DNA of 64,000 bases, taken from Cricetomys ansorgei. Taxonomy: Eukaryota; Chordata; Mammalia; Rodentia; Nesomyidae. The stretch lies in NCBI GenBank assembly GCA_026225945.1, contig JAMJFZ010002561.1:20837-84836 (forward strand). Direction: 5' to 3'. A program made the position numbers and the translations under genes. This document shows, piece by piece, positions 46,170-57,060 of this stretch. The notes under the pieces are model-generated. The model worked only from the letters and a program-made list of their open reading frames with translations, searched no databases and was not told the DNA's origin. Numbering within the stretch: the stretch's first letter is position 1; each line of letters begins with the position of its first letter.

Positions 46170-46505
46170 AACAAGGGTAAATATCTTGATAAAAACAATC
46201 CCGAGTATGAGACGATCCAAAATCCCAAACCTTTTGAATGTGAACAGAATGGCACAGGTGGAAAGTTATATCCCTGATAGAACTTTATCCCTGCTGAGCC
46301 GTAGTCAACACTCATACACACTTAAAGTATCGTGGAAAACAATGCTCAAGGTATCTGGTTAAGGCATGTTCAAAACAAAATAATTGCATGTTAGGTTACT
46401 GTTCCCCAGCTAGCTAATTTTGTACGTGCATATTCCAAAATCCAAAAACATCTGAAACCCATACATTTATAGTCCCAAAATTTTGGGTAAGGGACGCTCA
46501 ACATC
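46170..46505 (+). mobile_element. MER2-like (Tigger-group) DNA transposon remnant
   Basis: GAGACGATCCAAAATCCCAAACC, GGTTACTGTTCCCCAGCTAGC, GTACGTGCATATTCCAAAATCC, AAAAACATCTGAAACCC and AGTCCCAAAATTTTGGGTAAGGGACGCTCAACATC match the 3' portion of MER2 (atattccaaaatccgaaaa...tctgaaatcc...tggtcccaagcatttcggataagggatactcaac). No transposase frame is expected in this non-autonomous family. Confidence 0.7.
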
Positions 46506-46619
46506 GCTTGACTCTTTTCTCTCTAACATCCCCATGATCAGAAGACTTTACAGCTCATGCATTAGGAACAGTTATGGTTCCCATGGACGCAGTCTTTTCC
46601 TTTATAACGACACGTGCAG

Positions 46620-47060
46620 GAGTGCTACATTGAAGACTAACAACTACCACATGTTGTCATTTATATGTAGAAGGTAAGAGAATCAATCTTCCGGAGATAC
46701 ACAGTACGATAGTCATTACCACAGGCTGGGAAGGATGGCAAAAGGGACAGAGAATTGTTGGGACAGCATATTAATGAGTAAACAGGCTAAGTTCTAGCAC
46801 TCCACAGCCCACTAGGGTCACTACAGTTAACAGTAATTTATTGTATATTTTAGAATATATCAGAGGGAAGAGTTTTGAATGTTTCAAACACAAAGAAATG
46901 ATGAATGTTTGAGGTGATGGGCATGCTAATTGCACTGGTTTGATTGTTGCCCATCATATACAGGAATTCCAATTCCATCATACCCCGTGATTATGTACAA
47001 TTAGTATGTTTCAATTATGAATGAAAATGAAATTAGCCATCAAAAAGATAATGGTGCATT
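46620..47060 (+). mobile_element. Old L1 (L1MA-type) 3' UTR, sense
   Basis: TGTCATTTATATGTAGAAGG, CATTACCACAGGCTGGGAAGG, AGGGTCACTACAGTTAACAGTAATTTATTGTATATTTTAGAATAT, GAAGAGTTTTGAATGTTTC, ACACAAAGAAATGATGAATGTTTGAGGTGATGGGCATGCTAATTGC and TACCCCGTGATTATGTACAATTAGTATG are strongly colinear with the L1MA 3' UTR and end in an A-rich tail. Only the 3' UTR is present. Confidence 0.9.
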
Positions 47061-47303
47061 GTTTAATCAAGTGATCCTTACATGTGTTGATGTAGGGTGG
47101 GCAGTGACGGACGGGGCTTCTTCCTGCTGGTACAGTCCTGCTCACCACTATCTTGTTGATTCATCTCTTACAGATTAAATTATTGATGGAATTTTCATTT
47201 GAAAAAACTTTGCTCAAGTAAAGAAATTTGTTTTCTTTTAGTTATAAGTGCATCCTATTGGAATAAATCTGTTGCTTGCTCTGCTTGTCTGTCTTTATGT
47301 ATG

Positions 47304-47304
<1 letters not shown>

Positions 47305-47380
<76 letters not shown>

Positions 47381-47386
47381 CCACAC
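47305..47386. repeat. (CT)n-(CA)n compound microsatellite
   Basis: About 44 bp of CT passing directly into about 35 bp of CA. Confidence 0.95.
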
Positions 47387-47808
47387 ACAAGCTATTCCTA
47401 CACAGAGGGACACATGGAAAAACATTGTTTCGTAACCCAGTTCTTACTTCAGGCATCTGCAGTTGTTTCCTGACGGAGAACAGATTTTGAAGAGACTATT
47501 TGCTCCAGTGGGGGGTTGTGGTTCTGCTGTTGCTAGAAGACAGTTTTCATCTCCTCAGCTGCTCCAATGTATAGAACTCCGAGTCTCAGGCAGGTTTCCT
47601 TCTTTGCTTTTCTTGTCCTCTCTAAATAGTGACATTTCCTTCCCTTTCTCTTTCCTTTCTTTTTCTCAAGGGTCCAAGTGCTAAACACACTGGGCTCCTT
47701 TGATGAAGATAGGAAACATATATGGTTTGTTATAACCCAGCCTCAGGTTCATAGGTCTTAAGGGTAGTCACATTTCTTTCTTTAAATAAATTTAATTAAT
47801 TAATTATT

Positions 47809-47949
47809 TCGGGACAGGTTTTCTCTGTTGTAACTCTGGCTGTCCTAGAATTCACTCTGTAGACCAGGCTGGCCTCAAACTCACGGAGATCCACCTGCTT
47901 CTGCCTCCTGAGTGCTGGGATTAAAGGCGTGCACCACCACCACCCAGCT
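47809..47949 (-). mobile_element. B1 SINE (antisense)
   Basis: GGGACAGGTTTTCTCTGTTG, TAACTCTGGCTGTCCTAGAATTCACTCTGTAGACCAGGCTGGCC, TCAAACTCACGGAGATCCACCTGC, TTCTGCCTCCTGAGTGCTGGGATTAAAGGCGTGCACC, ACCACCACCCAGC. Full-length and close to consensus. TAATTAATTATTTC on the left and TAAATTATTTTATT on the right may be a diverged target duplication. The TGTTGTAACTCTGG variant is shared with the copy at 62575. Confidence 0.97.
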
Positions 47950-47954
47950 TTAAA

Positions 47955-48725
47955 TTATTTTATTAAAAAAACTTTTTATTATAAGGAATATTGAAGCAGA
48001 TAAGAAAAGCATAAGAAACAAAGTAAGAGAAATGATCTCTGATTTTGTTGAAATAACAAACGGACATTCTTTTCTTAACAAATATCTTGGATTTCAACTC
48101 TGTAGCTGTTTGTTTTCTTACCAAGAAAAGACAAGTCCATGAATATCTGACTCATGAATTTAAGAGATGTCTCCTGGCTTGATCCACTCTTCTACTTCCT
48201 GAGAACGTGGTCAGGAGTAAGAGGACTCAGCTGACGTGGGCACGATGGTTAGCCTGGACGTTCCTCTTAGAAAGATGTTACTAAATGTTCACCCAATGGT
48301 AGGGTATAGCTCCTATTCTACAAAGGCTCCCCATAGGCGGCAAAATGCTCCCCCAATCCTTCCTGTGGCCCAGAGGCACCTCTCTTGCTGAAGAATGATC
48401 CTGTCTTCCTAACAGTCTTTCTACAGCTCCCTAGGGGAGAAAAAAGACCAACTCACCGAGTTTGCATCTCTGCACATTTATTTACTGATGTGATGGCTTG
48501 GATGTTGTAGCTTTCAGGTAACTTGTGAGGGTTTTGTGGGAGCGTTTGGGCAAGCTTGTGTGATGACCAGCACAGCTCTGCTGTAATTTAGAATTTTCTT
48601 TTTCTTTCTTTAGGCATTATTTTCTGAAGGGATGGTCTTAGATTGTGGCTTAGTTTTCTTTCATTGTTGTTAATAAATTTTTGCTTAAAAAATTTAAATC
48701 AGTTTTTCTTTATTTCATTAAATTC
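47955..48725. other. Non-coding interval, nothing certain
   Basis: No exon or SINE was recognised. The 47965-48050 part (TTTTTATTATAAGGAATATTGAAGCAGATAAGAAAAGC) vaguely resembles an old L1 3' piece, but the match is too weak to claim. Confidence 0.45.
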
Positions 48726-48728
48726 AGT

Positions 48729-48890
48729 TAGAGGGCAAGGGAGACAAGGGGACAAGGAGAAAAAGAGAGGGTGGAATGGAGGGAGAGAGAGAAAGAGACA
48801 GAGAGATAGAGACACACAGAGAGATACAGAGACACACAGAGACAGAAAGAGAAGAGAGAGAAGGGAGAGAGACAGAGAGATGAAGTAGTT
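48729..48890. repeat. Purine-rich GAGA tract
   Basis: About 160 bp of GAGA, GACACAGAGA and GGGAGAGA units; pyrimidines are mostly single C or T interruptions. The overlapping open frames (Arg/Asp/Glu-rich on one strand, Leu/Ser/Val-rich on the other) are artefacts. Confidence 0.9.
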
Positions 48891-48897
48891 GTTACTA

Positions 48898-49200
48898 TGT
48901 GGCTCACCAAGGAAGACTTAGAGGCATATTCATAGGTTCAAACCCTGCCAGACCTCAGCAGTAAGCAGACTATCACAGTAAGTGCCATACTGGACAGCGG
49001 AACCCTCAGGGGTTTTGATTGAGCCCTAAGCTCCTCAGGTGTTCTAATGATAACATAGGCAGATCATGAGCAATCAAACATCTCCCACATAAAGCCAACA
49101 CCTGCAGATAATACAATGCCAAGGCTTTGGCAGCCCTTCATCCAACAATGCACAAAACAACCATTTTAAATTTAACTAAAGATAAACGTCTACAACAGAG
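48898..49200. repeat. Unclassified dispersed repeat, copy B
   Basis: Partner of 31679-32010 in the same orientation; see there for the shared blocks. This copy has GCCAGACCTCAGCAGTAAGCAG, GAGCCCTAAGCTCCTCAGG and CAAAACAACCATTTTAAATTTAAC. It begins right after the GAGA tract, whereas copy A ends against an old L1. The two copies therefore share their body but not their flanks, as expected of independent insertions. Confidence 0.75.
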
Positions 49201-49204
49201 AGAT

Positions 49205-50610
49205 ACCAGCTACTTTATCCTGGAAGTCATGTTGGCAGGTTTGCGTGCTCAACTTGGTTGAGTTTGGAATTCTCACTGGCCGACTCTCTGTCTTCGGGTA
49301 CTGACAAGCTGTGGGTGTCTGAGGATGAACACTGTTGGTTGACGTTTTGTCTAGCAGGCAGGGTGCCTTCTCTTCTATGCTACACAGTATTAACTATGTG
49401 TTTTCTGGGAAGAGATGCACATTAATAGTCTCTAAAGCACCGTTTTCTGCTTCTCTCACTTGTAAGCAATGCTCTGATAAACCCCTCCATTAAGTATTTC
49501 CTCTACACTCGCTGACATATTTATTCTTTAGCCGAGTTTTGCTTTCTAACTCTGGAAGTAAAGGCAATTTTCAAAATTATCTTTCATCTGTGAAAATAAT
49601 AAAGTAGCCGGCTTAACTTTTTTGAGTGTGTTTTATTACATTTTATAGCAGAACTTCAGTGGGAAACCCAGCATTTTATTATTTTGTTTAAGTTTTAGAA
49701 TGTCTTAATCTAATAAAAAGGTGGGTCTTTTTGGCTGTGGTCTGTTTGCATTTGCACAACGTTAACTCTCAAGGAAAGCAGAGCACCACTCCATGGTTCT
49801 GCGCTCGAGACGTAAAGAAAGCCTGGATCTGATTTACTGAATGAGGGCTGTGTTAGAGAGATAAACTGGATTTTAAAATGATCAGAATTGTTTATAGGCT
49901 CACTTTTCAATCTCATCCTTTTTTTTCTCCTAGAGATTTTGGGGCATCGTTCTCTCTTGGCAATTATATTCAATTCACGCTACCGACTTTTGCAGTGCCA
50001 TACATCTTAAGTTACTATGGGGTTTCTCCAGGAGTGTTGCTTGCATTTCTTTGTCCCCATACTCTGTGTAACAATTAATTAGGTCATCTTTAAAAATAGA
50101 TGCCGATGGCTAAACTCAGCATACACATAGACAGTGTTTCCTGTCTATTAATTATCTCTTTTCACAAGTACTTTAAGCTTGCATCTAATTATCAAGCAGT
50201 GACTAAAAGGCTTAACTTAGATAAGTAATTTTAGATGAGAAAGACCTGTTTGCAGATCATATCTGCTATTATTAGCTCACAAAAAAAAACCCCGAAGAGT
50301 CCCCAAGAGAACCAGAGGCAAAGCCTCCATTGTCCCACATGTAAGAAAGCAAACATCAGCATTCTTTTTACCCAGAACTTTCTACTGGGGAGTATAATTT
50401 CTGGCACATTTGGGTACCAGGGTAACTTGCTAGGAGAGCTTTATAAGCTGTTGCACTAGGTCTGTTGGAGGCTTTGGGCAGGCAGAGAGACACAGTAGGA
50501 ATGGTTAGTTGTTTATTGCCCCTTAGCAGTGAGGGCCAGGAGAGCCTGCTGAGCCTCGATTTCTTCTGTGTCCGTGTTGTTATGGTCCAGTTGTTTATCT
50601 CATGTTGGGG
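49205..50610. other. Non-coding interval, nothing recognised
   Basis: No repeat or exon was identified. A pyrimidine tract followed by AG (CTTTTTTTTCTCCTAG) at 49918-49933 mimics a splice acceptor, but the following sequence has no long or recognisable frame. Confidence 0.5.
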
Positions 50611-50615
50611 CTCCA

Positions 50616-50875
50616 TACCTGATGTGATGGTTTTAAGAAGTGAGCTTCTGTAGAATGACTAAGTCAGGCGAGTAGGCCTCACGAATAGGATTAGCGGCAT
50701 AGTGGCATTACACAGGAGGCTCCAGCAAACTGTCTTATTCCTTTTCCATCATGGGGGGACATGATATCTAGGCACGATCTTTGCAGCATCGCAGGAAACT
50801 CTGAACCAGCGCTGCCTTTGCAGGTGTTGTTCTGAAGGATTCCATAGCAACGGCAGGAGCTAAGACATGCAGGAT
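50616..50875 (+). repeat. Possible MaLR-type LTR fragment
   Basis: GATGTGATGGTTTTAAGAAGTGAGC, GCGAGTAGGCCTCACGAATAGGATTAGCGGC, CACAGGAGGCTCCAGC, TTTCCATCATGGGGGGAC, CCATAGCAACGGCAGGAGCTAAGACATG follow the order of MST/MLT-like LTRs (ggccttcacgaatgggattagtgcc ... aagaggctcc ... ccgccatgtgaggac ... tatagcaa...actaagaca). Highly diverged; family inferred from memory. Confidence 0.5.
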
Positions 50876-51720
50876 GTTGAGGAGACCACTTCAGGTGTTG
50901 TCCTTACTCTTTCTAGTGGGTCCAAACACAGCAGCAATGGTGCAGGAGGCCGACTGCCGGCACGTCCTCAAATACCAATTTTAGGGCTAATACATCTGAC
51001 CAGATTTGTATCCATTTGTCTAAACTCTTTAGTTGCTATGACAACTCTTTGCCTCTATGTATTCCAATCCATGCCAATAACTGACTATTTTCAGTTTCCA
51101 ATAGCCTGTCAAAGTGTCATTTGCTTCTTTTAATTAGACTCAGGCACTCAGAGTTAAGGGATTCTCGCTGTAGTCTAGAGCACATTACCATCATCGTCAG
51201 ACACACATCCCTCTACTTGTCTTCTTTTCCTTTCATGTATCCTGACCACAATTTTAATTCTGTCTCTTCCTTAGCATTCACCCTGGTCTCTTTGACGTAC
51301 TGTTTGTTTTAAGTATGTGTGTATATCCTTACAAAGTCTGTGCTCACGTTTTCTATGTGATTGTATTACATTAATAGTTTACATTATAATAGTTTACATT
51401 AATGGTATTGTGTCACAAATTGTGCTTTTTGTCCCTGTTTTTATTCCATAGCTCTATTGGACTAGCTGGATATACAATAAATGCCTGGTTAGCCCATTGT
51501 GGTAACAATGTAAATTTTCTCACTCATGCTCCAAGCTTGTTAGAGGTTGGCTGTGGCTTTTCCAGACCTTAGAAGTTATTAAACCTCCTGTGAATCTTGT
51601 TGTGGAACATATTAATAGAGGGAAACATGTGTTGTTCTATTATTGATTTGTTTATACTTACATTTTAGCAGCTATATTTCAACATAAACTGCTCTATTTA
51701 TAATCCTATGCTTTGTGTGT
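50876..51720. other. Non-coding interval, nothing recognised
   Basis: No SINE or exon was recognised. A short near-repeat (TAATAGTTTACATTA, TAATAGTTTACATTAATGG) occurs at about 51374-51404. Confidence 0.45.
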
Positions 51721-51723
51721 GTG

Positions 51724-51840
51724 TGTTATTTTTTGAGGGGACAGGACTTGTTTATATAACCCAAGACGGCCCCAAACTTATAATCCTCCTGGTTTATCCC
51801 ACTAAGAGCTGAGGATTAATGCATTGTCTGGCTTTTTAAA
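51724..51840 (-). mobile_element. Diverged B1 (antisense), interrupted by a B3
   Basis: TTATTTTTTGAGGGGACAGGACTTG, TATATAACCCAAGACGGCCCCAAAC, TTATAATCCTCCTGG, TATCCCACTAAGAGCTGAGGATTAATGC and GTCTGGC follow a reversed B1 (gagacagggtctcactatgtagcc, ggctggcctcgaac, ctcctgcc, agtgctgggattacaggc). It is cut at TCTGGCTTTTT by the B3 insertion that follows. Confidence 0.7.
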
Positions 51841-52131
51841 AAATTATATTTATTATGTGTATGTATAGGCATGTGTATGTGTATTCTTACATGTATGTGC
51901 ACAGGTGTGTGTGTGTGTGTGTGTGTATGTGTTTATGTGTGTATGTGTGTATATATGCATATGACACATGTTTTCAAGCCCATACAGAGGCCAGAAGAAG
52001 GCATGTGATCCTCTGGAAGTGGAATTACAGGCACACTGAGCTGCCCAGTGTGGGAGCTGGGAACTGGGCTCAGGTCCTCTCCGGTAGAGCAGCGTTGGTT
52101 CTTAACCTCTAATTCATCTCTCTAGCCCACC
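51841..52131 (-). mobile_element. B3 SINE with target-site duplication (antisense)
   Basis: TATTTATTATGTGTATG tail, (TG)n at 51905-51926, GAGGCCAGAAGAAGGCATGTGATCCTCTGGAAGTGGAATTACAGGC, GAGCTGCCCAGTGTGGGAGCTGGGAACTGGGCTCAGGTCCTC, TTAACCTCTAATTCATCTCTCTAGCCC. The flanks carry TCTGGCTTTTTAA at 51827-51839 and TCTGGCTTTTAA at 52133-52144, a 12-13 bp target duplication that confirms retrotransposition into the older B1. Confidence 0.92.
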
Positions 52132-52289
52132 ATCTGGCTTTTAATCCTTTGCAGTCTATGTTGTGGTTTTAAAACAGTATTTTAGAATGAGTTCACAGGA
52201 TTGACCAGTGCCAAAGTGGTTCATGGCACCAAGAAGATTAAGAACCTCCAGTTTAAAATATTTGTCCTTGATAATATTTGACATTGGCT

Positions 52290-52290
<1 letters not shown>

Positions 52291-52329
<39 letters not shown>
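52291..52329. repeat. (TG)n microsatellite
   Basis: A pure TG run of about 38 bp followed by a pyrimidine-rich (CTT/TCC) stretch to about 52430. Confidence 0.95.
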
Positions 52330-52331
<2 letters not shown>

Positions 52332-52334
52332 TTC

Positions 52335-53555
52335 TCTTTTCTCCTTTTTCTGTATCTCCCCTCTTTTCCGTTCTCCTTTCCTTATATTTTCTCTTCTCAC
52401 CCTCCCTTCATTTTTCTTTCCTTTAAAAGTCCTTTTGTCCATGACCATTTATCTTCCCGTAATTCTTAGAAATGCCCTATAATTGTCCCTTACACTGAGG
52501 CCTTCCTTCGTTCTCTTCATTGAGTCCCTTGTTAAAAAGACACGGACACCACACATTTCAACTCTTACACTCTACCTCCCTTTCTCTCCCAGTGCCACAT
52601 GGGAGTGTGCCTGGATTTCACTTTCTGGTGACTATATTATTCTTCAGCGGTTCACACTCTGCTTGCCATTCTGTCTGTGGAGTGGCTACAGCTGTGCTTC
52701 TCAGACCTAGAGTTTCTGTTAGGTCTTCAGAACGACTCCCTCATTCTTCAGGGACTGATTTCCTACCCTCTCTCTTTCTTGACACTTTGCCTATTTTTCA
52801 TTTCTGTACCTTGACTTTCCGCTAATTCTGATTTATTGGGTATAGGCTGTCCAGTGTACTGTCTCCCACAACGTTGGGTCCCTGCTGTCTGAGTCTGACT
52901 GCAGCTCTGCTGTTTGGATATCAGTCATGTAGAGAGCGGCCAAGCCTGACCTAGCCTGTGCCACTCTGATATAAGAGGGTGGTGACGATGTTCCAGGATA
53001 GAGAGTTTGTTGCACCAAGACCTAGACTAAGCTTTATACCTGCTGCCTCTTTTCCTAAGAAGCTGCCTGTGAACAAAACTCTCATGCCCTTATGCCATAA
53101 TCTATTCCTATTCATTTCTACCCGGCTGCTAGGTTTTGAGCTTGTGCTTTGGATCAGGCTGGGAGCTGGGGGAAACCATGCAGGGGCAGGCCAACCAGGA
53201 TAATCTTTTCTAACACAGGCCCCATTTCAGCTCTGAGCCATGTATGCTGCTAGTCTACACAGGGCTAAGAGGGCAAGTGGATTCCACAGAGAGGAGAGAG
53301 TCCAACTCGTGAGCAAGCACACACCCAGCCCAGGTGTCTGTGTGTGGCTCCCTCTTCCTCCTGCCCTTTTTCTTCCATACCTGATCACTAGAAATCTCTT
53401 TCTGCTTAGAGTTTCTTCACAGTCTGTGCAATAGGTTTTCAGAGCCACAGAATCAGGAAGGCATTAAATTGAAAGGAATTTAAGAAGGCAAGACTAGTTT
53501 TTTTTTTTTCTTAAATAATGCTGATAAGAGAATCCAGGTTGTTTATATGCACATT
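52335..53555. other. Non-coding interval, nothing recognised
   Basis: Pyrimidine-rich at the left. Open frames of up to 101 codons on both strands overlap each other and have no motifs. Confidence 0.5.
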
Positions 53556-53558
53556 TTA

Positions 53559-53782
53559 ATTGATTGATTGATAGAGACAAGATTGAACTTGCTATGTGGT
53601 CAACAAACATCTGGTCCTAGTGCCTGTACGTCTCCAGTGCTGGGATTATTGTGTGTGCCTCCAGAACAGTATTTTGGTATGGTAAGATGTTTATAAGATC
53701 TTTATATGGTGCTGGGCATTGTACCCAGGGATCTGTGCATGCTAAGCAAGCATTGTACCAGTGGAAATATATTCCCAGCCCT
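53559..53782 (-). mobile_element. B4/RSINE1-type SINE (antisense)
   Basis: Two modules in inverted order. B1-like: GATAGAGACAAGATTGAACTTGC, TATGTGGTC and CAGTGCTGGGATTATTGTGTGTGCC at 53570-53660. ID-like: GGTGCTGGGCATTGTACCCAGGGATC, GTGCATGCTAAGCAAGCATTGTACCAG and TATTCCCAGCCC at 53708-53781, which is the inverted ID/tRNA-Ala-like sequence with its B box. The order (B1 then ID on the plus strand) fits an antisense ID-B1 composite. Confidence 0.85.
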
Positions 53783-53792
53783 CTGCACACTT

Positions 53793-53808
53793 AAAAAAAA
53801 AAAAAAAC
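53793..53808. repeat. Poly-A tract next to B4-type SINE
   Basis: A short A-run just right of the SINE; it lies at the head side of the inverted element, so it is not its own tail. Confidence 0.7.
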
Positions 53809-53814
53809 CTTTAT

Positions 53815-54915
53815 TTAGTGGAATTTTGAGGTCTTCATGCAGAAAAACTTGTGAATAAAACTTTTTTTTTTTTAAACTCAAACTTGCTAATTTCATCTAA
53901 GTTCTTTTTGTTTTTTCTTTTTTATTTCCTATGTGGTTCAAAAGTGCTCATTGTAGCAAACGTCTTCTTCAGTCCAATTGGTAACTCGGTTTTTCACTTC
54001 CCAAGCATAGATAATGTAGAAAAATATTCTGATCACAGCTAACCCCCTCCCCCCCGCCCCTTGACATTCCTCGTGTGCCCTTCCAATTAAGCCGTCAGTG
54101 TAGATGTTTTATTTTAAATGATGGACAACAGGTGATACAGGATGTATCGAAGGAAGAAGTGGATTTGGTGTCAAGAAAATAAATTCCCCCAAACAAATGG
54201 AGTTGTGATTTTCAGAGACTACAGAAGCACCAGACCTGCCATGCTGAGTTAGATCAGGCAAAAGTGAATGTTTCCTGTTCCTGCAGCAGCTATGGGAAAG
54301 AAGCAGGGATGCTTTATGGGTAATCCGGGGGTGGGCACCCCGCTGACAAGCCAAATGGCTCTAATCTGTACTTAGTGACAGGTTGGAACCATCATCCTAG
54401 ATTATAGTTCAGTCTTTCTTGGGACCTTACTAATATTTTCAAGTCGACATCAGGTCTCAGAATAGGAGTTCCATGTTTGTCCCCTGCTGCACAAAGTGGT
54501 ACTCTCATTTATTTACCCTAAAGCTATCTTTTTCAGGGTCCAAATCCCAGTGCTCCCACATTTGGGGGGGGGAGGGTGGTTTTATTTCTGTATCCAACAA
54601 GGCATTTTGCAATATTTTACAGTCATTGAAATCAATATGAACCATAAATGCATCTAGACTGTTGCGCTTAACTGATAGGACCAAGAATCAGGACTCATTT
54701 AAATTATTTTCTTTCAGGGGTTTTATTCAAACCCTAGTGCACACATAGTATGTACCATAAAAACAGTCTTAAAAGAGATTTAGCCCATGATTAAGAAAAC
54801 AGGAAATGGCAAAATGGACTGATCCCCATGAAAAGAGCCGTCCATGTGCAAGGTAGAAAAATTCAATTCAATAAACATACCTTGAAAGTTTATAATATGC
54901 GATCTAGTTTCGAAG
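53815..54915. other. Non-coding interval, nothing recognised
   Basis: No exon, RNA gene or SINE was recognised. A G-run of eight at 54565-54572 follows a TTTG context. No clear repeat. Confidence 0.45.
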
Positions 54916-54918
54916 TCA

Positions 54919-55047
54919 TGAGGAGACAGTGTTGAACTGAGAATGTCTTTTTGGATGCTTAAAGATGTGTTCAGTACACAGTAGGGAGACAGGGTTGAAC
55001 CGAGTATGTCTTTTTTGATGCCTAAAGATGTGTTCAGTACACAGTAG
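54919..55047. repeat. 63-bp tandem duplication
   Basis: The block GGAGACAG(T/G)GTTGAAC ... GATGTGTTCAGTACACAGTA occurs twice; GATGTGTTCAG starts at 54964 and 55027 (period 63). About seven substitutions separate the copies. Because 63 is a multiple of three, a minus-strand open frame (54916-55437, 173 codons) carries two 21-residue repeats. No other evidence makes it a gene. Confidence 0.9.
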
Positions 55048-55685
55048 GGGTGGGTTCCTTTCCCTGGAGGTGCAGGGCAAGCCATACAGAAAAGGAGACA
55101 CCTCAGAAAGAGGTGGGGTTGTAATTGGTGGGATAAGCAGAGAAGCCTCATGGGGAGAGAGAAGTTTCCTAGAGAGCTCAGGATGTAAGAGCACACAGTG
55201 TTCTAAAGTAGGGAGTAGTTTGTAATACCCGGAGCAGAAGGGTTGGGATGGAAGGAGGAAACAAAGCTGGAGGGAGCTCCAGGTGGGAGACCACAGCTGG
55301 GCTCTGGAGAGGCAGCTGCTTGTGCTATTATTGTGTCTCACCCAAGTTCCAGGGTCTTTTGCAGAGCTGGAAGGCTGATTACCTGAGGGATGGGTTTCCT
55401 TCAGAGATTTTTTTTTTCCCCAAACATTAGGGACCAAGTAGTTTTCTTGTACATAGTGCTCCCTCTGCTCCTCACATCTTGTTTCTGGAAACCTGCTGTG
55501 TTTAAGGCAGTGTCAGGGACAACCTCAGATCTCCTCCTGGGGCCACTCATTATCTGTCTTATGTCAAAAGCATGGTGGAGGCTTCAGGGTTGCCATTGAG
55601 CATGAGTTGGACAGCACTTGGTCAATCTCATTTTGTACCTTAAAACTAGCAAAACTTTAGTATATGTATATGCTCAGACAATTCA

Positions 55686-55720
55686 TCGTCGTCGTCATCA
55701 TCATCATAATTATTATTATT
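55686..55720. repeat. (CGT)/(CAT)/(AAT) trinucleotide tract
   Basis: CATCGTCGTCGTCATCATC followed by ATCATAATTATTATTATTG. Three adjoining trinucleotide families in about 35 bp, including an unusual short CGT run that retains three CpGs. Confidence 0.85.
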
Positions 55721-55724
55721 GAGT

Positions 55725-57060
55725 TCAAATAACATTCATGCGCATGTGCACTGTGACACAAAATGAAGCAAACCGTTTAAGAGTCTAGAGTAGTAGGAGG
55801 ATGGACAGAACTGGTTGAGAGGCCACCCACTCCAGACTGCCCAACCTTCCCTGTTTCTCCTCGACTTACTGTATTGTTCAGGCTCTCTTTCAAATCTCTG
55901 CTCTCTCTGAGAGTCTTCTCTGTTAAACCTTTTGACCATTTCACAGAGAAGATAGAAGGGATATGGTCCAAACTATCTCAGCCCCCAACAATCACTAGAC
56001 CCCAGCCTACATTCAAATTCACCAGGTCACCCTCCTGTTAAGGACATGGCTGTGGTTTGGATCTCTTCTCTCCTATCCTTGGTTTCTGCATTATGAGTTT
56101 TTTCTTTTCTCTTAGAGAATAAGTTTCTCTCTTCTTTACATTTCTCACCACCAGAGTCATTCAGATTGCACAAGCACCATCTTTGCATAGCACTTGGGTT
56201 AGCTGTAACTTCTTGCCTTCAAAAGTGCCTCTGATTGCCGTGAAATACATCTTTCCCATGGACTATAAATAAAACGAGCCTCACACTTCATTAATGATTC
56301 CTTCCTCTTCACATCCCAAGTGATCCTAATGCTAAAGATACAGTATTTCACAGCAGGTTGTGCGACCTTTTATGTAATACACCCTTTAAGTGGGTTATGG
56401 TCTTGTGATTAATGCGGCCTGATGTTCACACTGAGAAAACGGGAGGGTGTTAACTGCCTCAGGAAACCCAAGAGCTTTAAGGATGCATGCAAATAAGATT
56501 GACTAATCATTTTACTCTACAAATGGAATGACTGTAATTTAATTTTTGACTGACAAATGGTTTCAAACTGTAAAAAGCGTAAGCGGCACCACCGTCAACT
56601 CTAACTTCTATGACACATGTCTGAAAAATACATTTATTCGTGATTTTCCTTTTTGGCAGATTTCCTTGGAGATCTTTGACTTGTTTTCTCCAAATGCCAT
56701 CAGATGTGCTTCCTATTTAAAGGAAGGATTTCTCTCTCAAAAATACCTGTGCTCATTGATGAAAAAGCTCAAAGCAAATTTGTAGAAGAAACGCCACCCA
56801 AGGGCAGGTTGAGGCAGTTTTCCCCAGGATCAGTTATTGATTACACTGGGGTTTGAGTCTGGGATAGACAGGTGAGACCAGATTGTATTGGGATCTTCAC
56901 AGAGTCTACAGGCTAGGCCAAGTGTGTTTCCAGGCAGGACAAAATCATTACTGGAGTTCGTAGAGTTCCTTTGTCTACCATGTTTAGATGTGTAGAATAA
57001 ACTTTTTCCAGGTCCTTCATGACATTTACCGTCTCTGCCCCATTTTATCACTTTCACCTG
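55725..57060. other. Non-coding interval without recognised repeats
   Basis: From about 56040 to 56800 no SINE or LINE was recognised. It includes GGATGCATGCAAATAAG (octamer ATGCAAAT at 56487-56494) and AT-rich homeodomain-like motifs such as GACTAATCATTTTA. This could be ordinary unique sequence or a conserved element. I cannot tell without comparison. Confidence 0.4.

Noticed and set aside
49900..50078. Possible exon after a pyrimidine tract plus AG at 49933
   Set aside because: A pyrimidine-AG is expected by chance many times in 64 kb. No convincing donor site or recognised protein sequence follows.
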